From the NCBI GenBank assembly GCA_014379905.1, contig JACMKX010000044.1, forward strand, positions 1-62,402: a stretch of 62,402 nt of DNA, given 5' to 3'. Both the position numbers and the translations under genes were made by a program. Every line of letters starts with the position of its first letter. Positions within the stretch are counted from its first letter, which is position 1. The notes below the pieces were generated by a model, which saw only the letters and a list, made by a program, of their open reading frames with translations, made no database searches and was not told where the DNA came from. Source of the DNA: Ferruginibacter sp. (GTDB lineage Bacteria > Bacteroidota > Bacteroidia > Chitinophagales > Chitinophagaceae). Of this stretch, positions 40,103 to 49,085 are shown one piece after another.

Positions 40103-41500
40103 ATGTCACTCATAAAAAGCATCTCCGGCATCCGTGGTACTATTGGCGGAGTTACCAGTGAAAACCTTACACCGCTTGATATTGTTAAGTTCGCAGCCGC
40201 ATATGGTACATGGATCACGCAGTCGTCACAAAAAAAGAACGGAACTGCCCATAAAAAAATTGTTGTGGGCCGCGATGGACGTATAAGCGGTGAAATGGTT
40301 AAGAGCCTGGTAGTAGCAACTTTAAATGGATTGGGTATTGATGTAATAGATCTTGACCTGAGTACCACTCCAACAGTAGAGATGGCCGTCGTTTTTTTAA
40401 AAGCCGACGGCGGTATTATCCTTACCGCCAGCCACAACCCTAAAGAGTGGAATGCATTAAAATTATTAAACAGCCGGGGAGAATTCATCAGCGGCGAAGA
40501 AGGACAATTAATTTTAGAACTGGCCGAAAAGGAAGCCTTTATTTTTGCTCCTGTTGACAAACTGGGCTCAACCATAGCAGATGATACCATGCTGAACGAA
40601 CACATTAAAGCTATTGTATCACACAAACTCGTTGACGTAAAAGCTATTGAAGCAGCCGGGTTTAAAATTGTGGTGGATGTGGTAAATAGTACCGGCGCTA
40701 TTGCAGTACCTGCACTGCTAAAAGCATTAGGAGTAGAGAATATTATTATGCTCAATGAAGAAATAACAGGAAAATTTGCGCATAATCCTGAACCCCTGCC
40801 GGAAAATCTTACCCAATTGAGCCAGGAAGTTTGCACTCAAAAAGCTTCCCTTGGTATTGCTGTAGATCCGGATGTGGACAGGCTTTGTTTTGTTTGCGAA
40901 GACGGAACTATGTTTGGAGAAGAATATACACTCGTTGCAGTAGCCGATTATATACTGGGCAACCAACCCGGCAACACAGTAAGCAATCTTTCTTCTACCC
41001 AGGCTTTAAAAGATGTAACAGAAAAACATGGAGGTCAATATTTTGCCAGCGCGGTAGGAGAGGTGAATGTAGTGAATATGATGAAAGAAAAAGAAGCAGT
41101 GATTGGCGGAGAAGGCAATGGTGGTATCATTGTTCCTGAATTGCATTACGGCCGTGATGCCTTAATTGGCATTGCATTATTTTTATCGCACCTGGCGCAT
41201 AGCAAAAAAAGTATCAAACAATTGCGCAGCACGTATCCTGATTATTTTATAAGCAAAAATAAAATTACGCTGGAAAATGGGGTAGATGTAAAAAATGTCT
41301 TTGATCACATCAAAACCAAATACCAGAATAACCCTGTGAACGAGATTGACGGGTTGAAAATCCAGTTTGACAATGACTGGGTACACTTAAGGACCAGCAA
41401 TACAGAACCCATCATCCGTATTTATGCCGAAAGTAATTTTGAAACCACGGCTGACAATATTGCTTTGAGATTGATGAAGGATATTAAGGAGGCGATGTAA
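40103..41500 (+). CDS. glmM: Phosphoglucosamine mutase / phosphohexomutase
   Basis: An alpha-D-phosphohexomutase of 465 residues. The phosphoserine loop is GIILTASHNPKEWNALKLLN, the metal site is AVDPDVDRLCFV, the sugar-binding loop is VIGGEGNGGIIVPELHYGRD and the phosphate-binding loop is LRTSNTEPIIRIYAES. The start SLIKSISGIRGTIGG is typical of phosphoglucosamine mutases of this phylum, which convert glucosamine-6-phosphate to glucosamine-1-phosphate for peptidoglycan and LPS. A dual phosphomannomutase/phosphoglucomutase activity is possible because GEGNGG rather than GEESGH is present. A truncated GC-rich repeat lies just after the stop (about 41507-41540). Confidence 0.88.
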   Translation: MSLIKSISGIRGTIGGVTSENLTPLDIVKFAAAYGTWITQSSQKKNGTAHKKIVVGRDGRISGEMVKSLVVATLNGLGIDVIDLDLSTTPTVEMAVVFLKADGGIILTASHNPKEWNALKLLNSRGEFISGEEGQLILELAEKEAFIFAPVDKLGSTIADDTMLNEHIKAIVSHKLVDVKAIEAAGFKIVVDVVNSTGAIAVPALLKALGVENIIMLNEEITGKFAHNPEPLPENLTQLSQEVCTQKASLGIAVDPDVDRLCFVCEDGTMFGEEYTLVAVADYILGNQPGNTVSNLSSTQALKDVTEKHGGQYFASAVGEVNVVNMMKEKEAVIGGEGNGGIIVPELHYGRDALIGIALFLSHLAHSKKSIKQLRSTYPDYFISKNKITLENGVDVKNVFDHIKTKYQNNPVNEIDGLKIQFDNDWVHLRTSNTEPIIRIYAESNFETTADNIALRLMKDIKEAM

Positions 41501-41648
41501 AATGCAAATCCCCTCCGTCCGCTAAAAGGGAAACCGGGAGTTCAGCATATCAGGGCAGTTTTTTTAAATTATGGAGATTTATAAAAAATATTATAAACTT
41601 TAAAACTAAGTTCCCTTTACACCGGTAATGTCGGGCTGGGGGCATGAT

Positions 41649-42773
41649 ATGAGAATCTATTTCGACAACGCAGCAACAACAGCACTTGAGCCACAGGTAC
41701 TGGAAACAATGATGCCTTTTTTTACAGAAAAATTTGGCAACCCGTCTTCCATTTATTCTTATGGAAGAGAGACAAGAATGGCGGTGGAAACGGCACGTAA
41801 AACCGTTGCAAAAATTCTAAATGCGCATCCCGCAGAAATATTTTTTACCAGTGGAGGTACCGAAAGCAGTAATACTGCTATCCAGGCTTCTGTAAGAGAT
41901 TTGGGTTGCAGGCATATCATTACATCGCCGGTAGAACATCATGCTGTTTCGCATACAGTAGAACACCTGGATAATATGGACGTAGTAAAAGTGAGCTATG
42001 TAAAATTACTACCTAATGGCCACGTGGATATGGACGACCTGGAAAAATTATTGGCGGGTTCTGAAGAAAAAACATTGGTGAGTTTAATGCATGCCAATAA
42101 CGAGATAGGAAACATCCTTGATATATTTGCAGTAGGGGAGTTGTGCAAATTGTACAACGCTATATTTCATAGCGATACGGTACAAACAGTAGGTCATTTT
42201 CCTTTTGATCTCAGGAATACGCCGATACATTTTATAACAGGCGCAGCCCATAAATTTCACGGACCTAAAGGCGTAGGCATTTTATATATCAATGAAAATG
42301 TTCGCATCAAACCAATTGTACATGGCGGTTCGCAGGAACGCAACATGCGTGCCGGTACAGAAAATATCTATGGTATTGTTGGTTTTGCCAAAGCCCTGGA
42401 AATGGCAACTGCAGGCTATGAAGACGATAGTGCCTATATCGGTACTTTAAAATACTATATGCATGAGCAGTTAAAGAAACATATACCTGGCGTTGCGTTT
42501 AACGGCGATGTACTGGGCAGAAGCTTATACACGGTATTAAGTGCAAGCTTTCCTAAAACAGAAAAATCGGAAATGATATTGTTTAACCTCGACATCAATA
42601 ATATTTGCGCCAGTGGTGGCAGTGCCTGTACCAGCGGTGCCGACCAGGGAAGCCATGTGATCAGGGCAGTTAACAATAATCCCAACCAGGTTACAGTGCG
42701 GTTTAGCTTTTGTAAGCACAATACAAAGGATGAGGTAGATGCTGTTGTGTTGAAGTTGAAAGACCTTGTGTAA
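41649..42773 (+). CDS. Cysteine desulfurase (NifS/IscS family)
   Basis: A PLP enzyme releasing sulfur from cysteine for Fe-S clusters and other uses. It has RIYFDNAATTALEPQVLETM at the start, FFTSGGTESSNTAIQASVRD, the PLP Lys in ITGAAHKFHGPKGVG at about residue 201, and the sulfur-accepting Cys in ICASGGSACTSGADQGSHVI at about residue 327. I start at MRIYFDN (374 aa) because family members begin there; an ATG 21 bases upstream (MSGWGHD) is in frame but unusual. The short active-site loop resembles group II-like enzymes with SACTSG. A strong bidirectional terminator follows. Confidence 0.92.
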   Translation: MRIYFDNAATTALEPQVLETMMPFFTEKFGNPSSIYSYGRETRMAVETARKTVAKILNAHPAEIFFTSGGTESSNTAIQASVRDLGCRHIITSPVEHHAVSHTVEHLDNMDVVKVSYVKLLPNGHVDMDDLEKLLAGSEEKTLVSLMHANNEIGNILDIFAVGELCKLYNAIFHSDTVQTVGHFPFDLRNTPIHFITGAAHKFHGPKGVGILYINENVRIKPIVHGGSQERNMRAGTENIYGIVGFAKALEMATAGYEDDSAYIGTLKYYMHEQLKKHIPGVAFNGDVLGRSLYTVLSASFPKTEKSEMILFNLDINNICASGGSACTSGADQGSHVIRAVNNNPNQVTVRFSFCKHNTKDEVDAVVLKLKDLV

Positions 42774-42786
42774 AAAATATCATCGA

Positions 42787-42820
42787 AAAAAAACCTGCTT
42801 TGTTTAGAGCAGGTTTTTTT
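42787..42820. terminator. Bidirectional intrinsic terminator
   Basis: CCTGCT (42794-42799) pairs with AGCAGG (42808-42813). Eight A's precede and seven T's follow, so the A/T tract extends the stem and serves transcripts from both sides: the cysteine desulfurase on plus and the tryptophan dioxygenase on minus. Confidence 0.88.
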
Positions 42821-42838
42821 ATGGAGTTGGCTTTTAGC

Positions 42839-43858
42839 TTAAAAGTTATAACCTAAGGCACTGCTCAGTTCATCGGGCAAGGCAGGCAATTTTTTCCTGT
42901 CAATTAAAAAACTGCTTAACTGGGATATTTCTTTAAAAATATAATGTTTATCCATTGCGCCCTGCAGGTAGCCGGCGCCCGTGCTTCCTCCTGTGCCAAT
43001 ACGGGTGCCTATCATGCGGCGAACCATGTTGATGTGACGATAGCGCCAGTTGCCCAGCTGGTTATCAATTTCCAGTAAACTGTTCAATAATTGAAAAGGC
43101 ATTTCCATCATGGGATAGCCCCGGTACAACATAATAAAAAGTGCAGAGCGACAGGCTTTGGAACTGAGTAAATGCTCTCCATCGTTGTTAGCGTCAAAAA
43201 ATATCTTTCTAAAAAGCGCCAGGTTATCTTTCTCCCCTTCTGCTAAACTTTCGGTATATATTTTTTCATATTGCACCCAGTAAGTTTCACCTGCGGGCCA
43301 ATAATTATTATCCTCGGCAAAAGGCATTCTTTCCAGCCAGTTATTAACGAGTTCAATGACCGAAGCGCCATTTTCGGCTTCTTTAATAATATCAATCTCC
43401 TTTTGATCCAGTTGTGAAATATAATATTCCTGGCCGTGGCGTTGCTGGTATTTTAAGCCCAGTCTTGCTTCAATTATTTTAAATTGCCAGCTTTGAAAGC
43501 CGGAAGCCGGCCTGAGCATATCCCTGAAATCGAGGAAATCCATGGGGGTCATTGTTTCCAGGATGTCTATCTGCTGAACGATCACCCTAAAAATAGTAAC
43601 CACACGCTGCATCCTGTGTACCACTGTTTGCATTTCGGGAGAATTATCATTCACCCTTGGTTTGCTCATGATAGCTATAACAGAATTTACTTCAAACAAA
43701 ATCTGTTTGAACCATAATTCATATGCCTGGTGAATGATGATGAAAAGCATTTCATCATGCGCAGGTAGGTTTCCTTCTTTAAAACTTTCAGGTTCCTGGG
43801 CTTCAATAATTTTATCAAGCTGAAGATATTTTCCGTAATACACCGGCTTATGTTCCAT
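42839..43858 (-). CDS. kynA: Tryptophan 2,3-dioxygenase
   Basis: A haem dioxygenase opening the indole ring of tryptophan to N-formylkynurenine, the first step of the kynurenine route. Diagnostic segments are LLPAHDEMLFIIIHQAYELWF (the helix with the substrate and haem-side His), DFRDMLRPASGFQSWQFKII and WRYRHINMVRRMIGTRIGTG. It has 339 residues. The frame is open 39 codons further upstream, but that part is repeat DNA plus the promoter element, and the family starts near MEHKPVYYGKYLQL. It lies about 31 kb from the rest of the pathway. Confidence 0.96.
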   Translation of the reverse strand: MEHKPVYYGKYLQLDKIIEAQEPESFKEGNLPAHDEMLFIIIHQAYELWFKQILFEVNSVIAIMSKPRVNDNSPEMQTVVHRMQRVVTIFRVIVQQIDILETMTPMDFLDFRDMLRPASGFQSWQFKIIEARLGLKYQQRHGQEYYISQLDQKEIDIIKEAENGASVIELVNNWLERMPFAEDNNYWPAGETYWVQYEKIYTESLAEGEKDNLALFRKIFFDANNDGEHLLSSKACRSALFIMLYRGYPMMEMPFQLLNSLLEIDNQLGNWRYRHINMVRRMIGTRIGTGGSTGAGYLQGAMDKHYIFKEISQLSSFLIDRKKLPALPDELSSALGYNF

Positions 43859-43873
43859 GAGCAAAATTTGCGG

Positions 43874-43881
43874 CAAAGGTA
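43874..43881 (-). promoter_or_regulatory. Promoter -7 element TACCTTTG of tryptophan dioxygenase
   Basis: TACCTTTG on the minus strand matches TAnnTTTG, 15 bases before the ATG at 43858. It supports that start over the longer upstream frame. Confidence 0.5.
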
Positions 43882-43882
43882 G

Positions 43883-44062
43883 GTAAGGGAAATAAGGAAT
43901 AAGGAATTGAAAATAAGGAATGAGTGAAAGTAATCCATTCCGCCCCTTTATTTCAATCTTAGCAGCTAAACGCAAAACTTGTAGATGAAGTTGCTAGCCG
44001 CTAACCGCTAACAGCTAACGGCCTGTCCTCATTCGTGTAATTAGATTGAATTCGTGTAATTC
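43883..44062. repeat. Three different short-word repeats in one gap
   Basis: Between the dioxygenase promoter and the gliding-type gene lie AATAAGGAATAAGGAATTGA-type words (43889-43923), CTAGCCGCTAACCGCTAACA words (about 43994-44020) and the ATTCGTGTAATT word (44031-44062). The last is shared with the ftsK-pth gap. Each is a tandem of a 7-9 base unit with small changes. Confidence 0.55.
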
Positions 44063-46102
44063 TTATCTAATCAATATCACCGTTCCTTTTTGTTCTGTTT
44101 TTTGATTAGTGTCAACATGTATATATTGAAGCACCCATACATATGTACCTGAATCAGCGCCCTGGCCTTTAAAGGTTCCATCCCATTTTTGTAACCAGTT
44201 ACGGGTAAAAAATAAACGCTGACCAAACCGGTTATAAACGCTAAAGGTTAATTCCCTTGCCTTGTAGGCATTAAGAGGGTAGAGATAATCGTTTAAGCCA
44301 TCGTTGTTGGGTGTAAAAGCGGAGGGTACAGCAATATAACAGTTGTTTACTACTTTAATGGTATGTGTTGCTGTATCCGAACAGCCAAAACTGTTGCGAA
44401 TAATCAATCTTACTGTTTGATCTCTTGTAGTTAAAGGAACAGGATAGGTTTGTGGCGGAGGATTTCGCAAGCCGTTAATTACGCCATTACCAAATGTCCA
44501 TTCGTAACCGGTAATATTTCCTTCACTTTGATTTAAAAAAGTAGCCGTTTCATTCGGGCAAACAAATGGAGGCCCCTCAAAAGCTGCTACCAATAAATTG
44601 TCAAATAATATCGCTGCCGTTGCCGTATCCTTGCACACACCATTTGAAACGATCAGGGTAGTATTCTTCTGCCTGAAATCTGTGTAAGTGATCAGTGGAT
44701 TTTGTACTGAGCTTGTTCTTGTACCGTCAAAATTCCATTGCCAGCTGTTGATTCCATTTGTGCCATTGTGATTATACTGTACCGTATTTTGCGCACAACC
44801 ATAAACAATGTTGTAAGTGAAATTAGCATTCACTGTGTCTGCAATAGAAAAATTTATAAATGAACCTGCAGGTGTTTGGAGGCTGCATTCATCCGTTAAA
44901 GTATTGCCGTCACTGCCATTTTGAAGTGTGATAGTGTAGACGCCTCCAACCTGCATTGGTCCCGAAAGCTGAAGGGTAATATCACGGGAGAGCCCACTGG
45001 TACAGTTTCCTGTTGCAGCTGTAATAACCACCGGTGTAGGTCCGGTTACAGCAAAATCGCTTCCATTTGGAGCAATTGAACTGCATTGTATGGACTTACG
45101 GAAAACAAGTTGTAAAGAATTGGGAGCACAACCAGGTCTGGTTAAACTATCCATAGGAGTTGGGAGAACAGGCGCAATAATAAAGGGAACATTATCGCCT
45201 GCGGGAACCGACCTGTCGCAATAATCCAGCAAGGTATTATTATCCGTGCCACGCCGGGCAGTAAGTACATAATTACCCGGGGGGATAGGGTTGGTCAGGG
45301 TTAGGATAACAGAATCCATATCAAAACCGTTGGCGCAGCCGATGCCTGCGGCCGAAATAATTGAATTGCCCGGATCGTTAATGGTAAAGTCAGAACCATC
45401 AGGGGCAAGGCTGTTGCATTTCATTTTTTTATTAAGCTTTACCCTTACCTGCCTGGTATCGCAAACAGAAGCAGCACGACTCAACCTGGGCAAAAGAGGG
45501 TCTGTAATGCTTGCAGTGCCACCTGTAAAGGAAAGCTGGTACCCGTTTGTACTATTGGTAAAATTTGCCACCATTAGTAAATATTCATGTCCAACGGTAA
45601 GGGTGGGCATCCTGTTGAAAGGCGTGTTGCCACTGGCCGAACCTGCGCAATGAACATCACCGCTTGCGCCAGCCCTGCAGCCGGTAGGCAGGTTTGGAAA
45701 GGGCGCCCCCGGGCCACTTACGCCATAAATATTCATTGATACCTGCAGGCTTGAATTAGTAAAAACATCCCCTGGATTTCGCCCCGTGATATCATATAAA
45801 ACCCAATCATAATCGTCATCTACTGCAGGGGATGCTGCAGAAATTTCAAACGCAAAGCTGCCGGTTTGGTAGCAGGTAAATTTATACCAAAAAGAGCGAC
45901 TGGATGTTACAACGGTGGGTGCGCACCCGGTGGTAGCAACAGAGGGGCCCGAACACAATGCAATGGTATCTTGTACAAAAGGGGTAGTACCACAAACAGG
46001 GATAGCACTAGATGGTATCATACCAGGTACGCTACAGGGTTGTGCAAATGCATTTAACCCCGATAAGCAGGAAAGAAAAATCAGCAAAATTAGTCTGTTC
46101 AT
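44063..46102 (-). CDS. Secreted protein with PKD-like and gliding-motility-type (CHU_C) C-terminal domain
   Basis: A 679-residue secreted protein. The signal peptide is MNRLILLIFLSCLSGLNAFAQ, followed by a cysteine-containing region with repeated Ig-like units (GSDFTINDPGNSIISAAGIG; GSDFAVTGPTPVVITAATGN), a PKD-like part (NSWQWNFDGTRTSSVQNPLI; GYEWTFGNGVINGLRNPPPQ) and a CHU_C type B sorting domain (YIAVPSAFTPNNDGLNDYLY; LTFSVYNRFGQRLFFTRNWL). It is expected to leave through the type IX secretion system and stay at the cell surface. I chose 46102 because the promoter -7 element ends eight bases before it. Confidence 0.9.
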   Translation of the reverse strand: MNRLILLIFLSCLSGLNAFAQPCSVPGMIPSSAIPVCGTTPFVQDTIALCSGPSVATTGCAPTVVTSSRSFWYKFTCYQTGSFAFEISAASPAVDDDYDWVLYDITGRNPGDVFTNSSLQVSMNIYGVSGPGAPFPNLPTGCRAGASGDVHCAGSASGNTPFNRMPTLTVGHEYLLMVANFTNSTNGYQLSFTGGTASITDPLLPRLSRAASVCDTRQVRVKLNKKMKCNSLAPDGSDFTINDPGNSIISAAGIGCANGFDMDSVILTLTNPIPPGNYVLTARRGTDNNTLLDYCDRSVPAGDNVPFIIAPVLPTPMDSLTRPGCAPNSLQLVFRKSIQCSSIAPNGSDFAVTGPTPVVITAATGNCTSGLSRDITLQLSGPMQVGGVYTITLQNGSDGNTLTDECSLQTPAGSFINFSIADTVNANFTYNIVYGCAQNTVQYNHNGTNGINSWQWNFDGTRTSSVQNPLITYTDFRQKNTTLIVSNGVCKDTATAAILFDNLLVAAFEGPPFVCPNETATFLNQSEGNITGYEWTFGNGVINGLRNPPPQTYPVPLTTRDQTVRLIIRNSFGCSDTATHTIKVVNNCYIAVPSAFTPNNDGLNDYLYPLNAYKARELTFSVYNRFGQRLFFTRNWLQKWDGTFKGQGADSGTYVWVLQYIHVDTNQKTEQKGTVILIR

Positions 46103-46109
46103 GGTCATA

Positions 46110-46117
46110 CAAAGATA
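46110..46117 (-). promoter_or_regulatory. Promoter -7 element TATCTTTG of the CHU_C protein gene
   Basis: TATCTTTG on the minus strand matches TAnnTTTG and ends 7 bases before the ATG at 46102, or one base before an alternative ATG at 46108. A leaderless or nearly leaderless mRNA is implied. Confidence 0.5.
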
Positions 46118-46169
46118 GTAAAGACCTTTTTGAAGGGCTTTTTGCTGCATACCGTTCATATAATCCTGG

Positions 46170-48761
46170 CTATTGAAGCCTGTTCTTTATCTCTTGCAAT
46201 TTAAGGAGGGCTTCTACGGGAGTGAGCCTGTTAATATCGGTAGCCTCCAGCAATTGCCGAATCTCTTCAAAAGCAGCAGAGTGTGCATCAAAAATGCTGA
46301 GTTGCATTTTAGGTAAGGAAACAGTTTTAAGTCTTTCTTTCACATCAGGTCCCTTATCGCCATGCTTTTCTTCTAATTGGGCTAACACTTCATTTGCCCG
46401 GTCTATCAAGGCAGGCGGCATACCTGCCATTCGTGCCACATGAATACCGAAACTGTGCGTGCTTCCGCCGGGAGCCAATTTGCGGAGAAAAATAACTTTG
46501 TTGCCAACTTCTTTATTGGTAATGTGGTAATTCTTGATCCGCTCAAAACGATTTTCCAGTTCATTTAATTCGTGGTAGTGAGTAGCAAATAATGTTTTTG
46601 GTTTATGTGGAGACTGGTGAATGTATTCTGCAATGCTCCAGGCAATGGAAATACCATCGTAAGTGGATGTGCCACGGCCAATTTCATCCAGCAATATCAA
46701 GCTTCTTGAAGTAATGTTGTTGATGATACTGGCGGTTTCATTCATCTCTACCATAAAAGTACTTTCGCCACCACTCAAATTATCCGAAGCGCCAACCCTT
46801 GTAAATATCTTATCTGTCAAAGGAATTTTTGCAGCAGCAGCCGGCACAAAACTTCCCATATGGGCCATTAAGGTAATAAGCGCTGCCTGGCGCAGAATGG
46901 CACTTTTACCACTCATGTTGGGCCCTGTTAAAATGATCAGTTGCTGTGTAGTGGCATCCAGCTGAATATCGTTGCTGATGTATTTTTCGCCCTGGGGCAA
47001 ATTGCGCTCAATAACCGGGTGCCTGCTTTCCGTAATGGCTAATTCATCTCCCTCGTGCAGCACTGGTTTTTTGTAATTAAAATGCAACGCATTGGCGGCA
47101 AAACAACCCAGGTTATCCAATACGGCCATTACATGGCCATTCACCTGCATGGGTGCAATGTAATCCTGCAATTCACTCAATAATTCCTGGAAAAGCTGCT
47201 GCTCAATTTGTAATATTTTATCTTCTGCTCCTACAATTTTTTCTTCGTATACTTTTAATTCCGGTGTAATATACCGTTCAGCATTGGCAAGCGTTTGCTT
47301 GCGTATCCAGGTTTCGGGTACTTTACTTTTGTGCAGGTTGGTAACTTCCAGGTAATAGCCAAATACATTATTGAAACTGATTTTTAGAGAAGAGATGCCG
47401 GTATGGGCAGCTTCCTTCTGTTGCAACTCCAATAAATAATTTTTTCCCCCGCTGGCAATATTTCTTAGCTCATCCAGCTCGGCATGAATACCGGGAGCAA
47501 TCAGTCCGCCCTTGTTTACAAGCGCCGGCGGGTTTTCGCTGATCTCCTTCAATATTTTTTCTAAAATATAATGACAGGGATTTAAAGAATCACCCAGTCG
47601 TTTTAAATATTCGTTGGATGATACACTGCAAATTGTTTTGATGGCTGCTGTTTGTTGCAAACCCTTTGCCACCTGCAATACTTCTCTTGGGTTTATTTTT
47701 TTTAGCGGTACTTTACTTGCCAGCCTTTCCACATCGCCAGCCTGCTTAATATGTTGTGTAATTTTATTCCTCACATCGGTTTCTTTAATCAGCCATTCCA
47801 CTGCGTCCAACCGCTCATTAATTTGGTGAATATTATTGAGCGGCATCAGCATCCAACGCTTCATTAACCTTGCTCCCATGGGAGATACCGTGTTGTTGAT
47901 CGTTTTAAACAAGGTACTGTTTTCACCAATCAGTTCAAGATTGCGAATGGTAAACCTGTCCATCCACAAATGATCATCTTTATTAATGCGCTGTAAAGAA
48001 GTAATATGTTGAAGGTTGGGATGCTCGGTATCTTTCAGGTAATGTAAAATGGCACCGGAGGCAATAATACCTTCCTTCATGCCTTCTACACCAAAACCTT
48101 TTAAGCTATGTGTGCCAAAATGTTTCAGCAAACTCTCTTCTGCATACACATCTGCAAAGACCCACTCATCCAAAGTGTAAGTAAAAAAATTATTACCAAA
48201 ATTTTCTTTAAAGAATTTTTGTTTGTTGCGCTGAAAAATTACTTCAGCCGGTTGCAGGCTTTGCAATAATTTATCGGTGTATTCCTTGTCGCCCTCTGCA
48301 ATAAAAAATTCACCAGTAGAAATATCCAGGAAAGCCAGGCCAATTTTTTCTTCTGTAAAATGTATGGCCGCTAAAAAATTATTGCTGTTGTGTTCCAGCA
48401 TTTTGTCGCTGGTGGCTACACCTGGTGTTACCAGTTCTGTAACCCCTCTTTTTACAATTCCTTTTACTGTTTTGGGATCTTCCAACTGGTCGCAGATAGC
48501 AACCCGGTACCCCGCTTTTACCAGTTTGTGCAGGTAGGTATCCATCGCATGGTACGGAAAGCCTGCCAGTTCAGATGATGCAGCATTTCCGTTATTTCTT
48601 TTGGTAAGGGTAATACCCAACACCTGTGAAGCCACAACAGCATCCTGCCCGAAAGTTTCATAAAAATCACCCACACGAAACAACAGGATGGCATCAGGAT
48701 ATTTTGCCTTGATAGCATTGTGTTGTTGCATTAAAGGAGTATCGCCCGCTGCTTTTGCCAT
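46170..48761 (-). CDS. mutS: DNA mismatch repair protein MutS
   Basis: Recognises mispaired bases and drives repair. The mismatch-binding N-terminal domain has MQQHNAIKAKYPDAILLFRV followed by GDFYETFGQDA (the Phe-x-Glu wedge). Connector, lever and clamp domains follow. The ATPase domain has Walker A LTGPNMSGKSAILRQAALI (about residue 612), STFMVEMNETASII, Walker B SLILLDEIGRGTSTYDGISI, and FATHYHELNEL. It has 863 residues from the ATG at 48761; a TTG nine bases earlier is in frame but the promoter element lies across it. Full length and intact. Confidence 0.97.
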   Translation of the reverse strand: MAKAAGDTPLMQQHNAIKAKYPDAILLFRVGDFYETFGQDAVVASQVLGITLTKRNNGNAASSELAGFPYHAMDTYLHKLVKAGYRVAICDQLEDPKTVKGIVKRGVTELVTPGVATSDKMLEHNSNNFLAAIHFTEEKIGLAFLDISTGEFFIAEGDKEYTDKLLQSLQPAEVIFQRNKQKFFKENFGNNFFTYTLDEWVFADVYAEESLLKHFGTHSLKGFGVEGMKEGIIASGAILHYLKDTEHPNLQHITSLQRINKDDHLWMDRFTIRNLELIGENSTLFKTINNTVSPMGARLMKRWMLMPLNNIHQINERLDAVEWLIKETDVRNKITQHIKQAGDVERLASKVPLKKINPREVLQVAKGLQQTAAIKTICSVSSNEYLKRLGDSLNPCHYILEKILKEISENPPALVNKGGLIAPGIHAELDELRNIASGGKNYLLELQQKEAAHTGISSLKISFNNVFGYYLEVTNLHKSKVPETWIRKQTLANAERYITPELKVYEEKIVGAEDKILQIEQQLFQELLSELQDYIAPMQVNGHVMAVLDNLGCFAANALHFNYKKPVLHEGDELAITESRHPVIERNLPQGEKYISNDIQLDATTQQLIILTGPNMSGKSAILRQAALITLMAHMGSFVPAAAAKIPLTDKIFTRVGASDNLSGGESTFMVEMNETASIINNITSRSLILLDEIGRGTSTYDGISIAWSIAEYIHQSPHKPKTLFATHYHELNELENRFERIKNYHITNKEVGNKVIFLRKLAPGGSTHSFGIHVARMAGMPPALIDRANEVLAQLEEKHGDKGPDVKERLKTVSLPKMQLSIFDAHSAAFEEIRQLLEATDINRLTPVEALLKLQEIKNRLQ

Positions 48762-49085
48762 GGTCCGCAAAAATACGGGTTTGAAACTGGCTTAAAAATG
48801 GTTTTTAACCCTGTTTTTTTGTTGGGGATTGTTTGTGGAAAGGCTTCGCGTTTCTTTGATTGTTATCAGTCATTGGTTATTTATTTAACCTGATTCTCAA
48901 AGTTACCTGAGGACACTGCAAACTCAGTATATAAAAAAACTATAGGGGAAGCAACTTATTGAAATCGCTAAGGATAAAAGTCCAATTGTTTAGTTAACTT
49001 TTCTAATGTTAGTAATTTATCCAAATATAAAGCCGGGAAGAGAAAAGTATATGCTAACTTGACTTAAGGTTAAAAAAATAAACCT
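48762..49085. other. Intergenic region upstream of mutS and of the broken lipoprotein gene
   Basis: A 324-base divergent gap. Its left end contains the mutS -7 element (TATTTTTG, 48768-48775 on the minus strand, 6 bases before the ATG). The middle is AT-rich with no repeat, hairpin or coding frame that I can support. I see no clear promoter for the rightward gene. Confidence 0.5.
48768..48775 (-). promoter_or_regulatory. Promoter -7 element TATTTTTG of mutS
   Basis: TATTTTTG on the minus strand fits TAnnTTTG and ends 6 bases before the mutS ATG. The transcript would begin at about the start codon. Confidence 0.45.

Noticed and set aside
40087..40836. Long open frame of 249 codons on the minus strand
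   Set aside because: It lies antisense within the phosphohexomutase gene, whose motifs are complete. The translated text is Ser- and Pro-rich without any family signature, typical of the complement of a coding strand.
43859..43975. Longer tryptophan dioxygenase beginning at 43975
   Set aside because: The added 39 residues come from word repeats and contain the promoter element; the family starts at MEHKPVYY.
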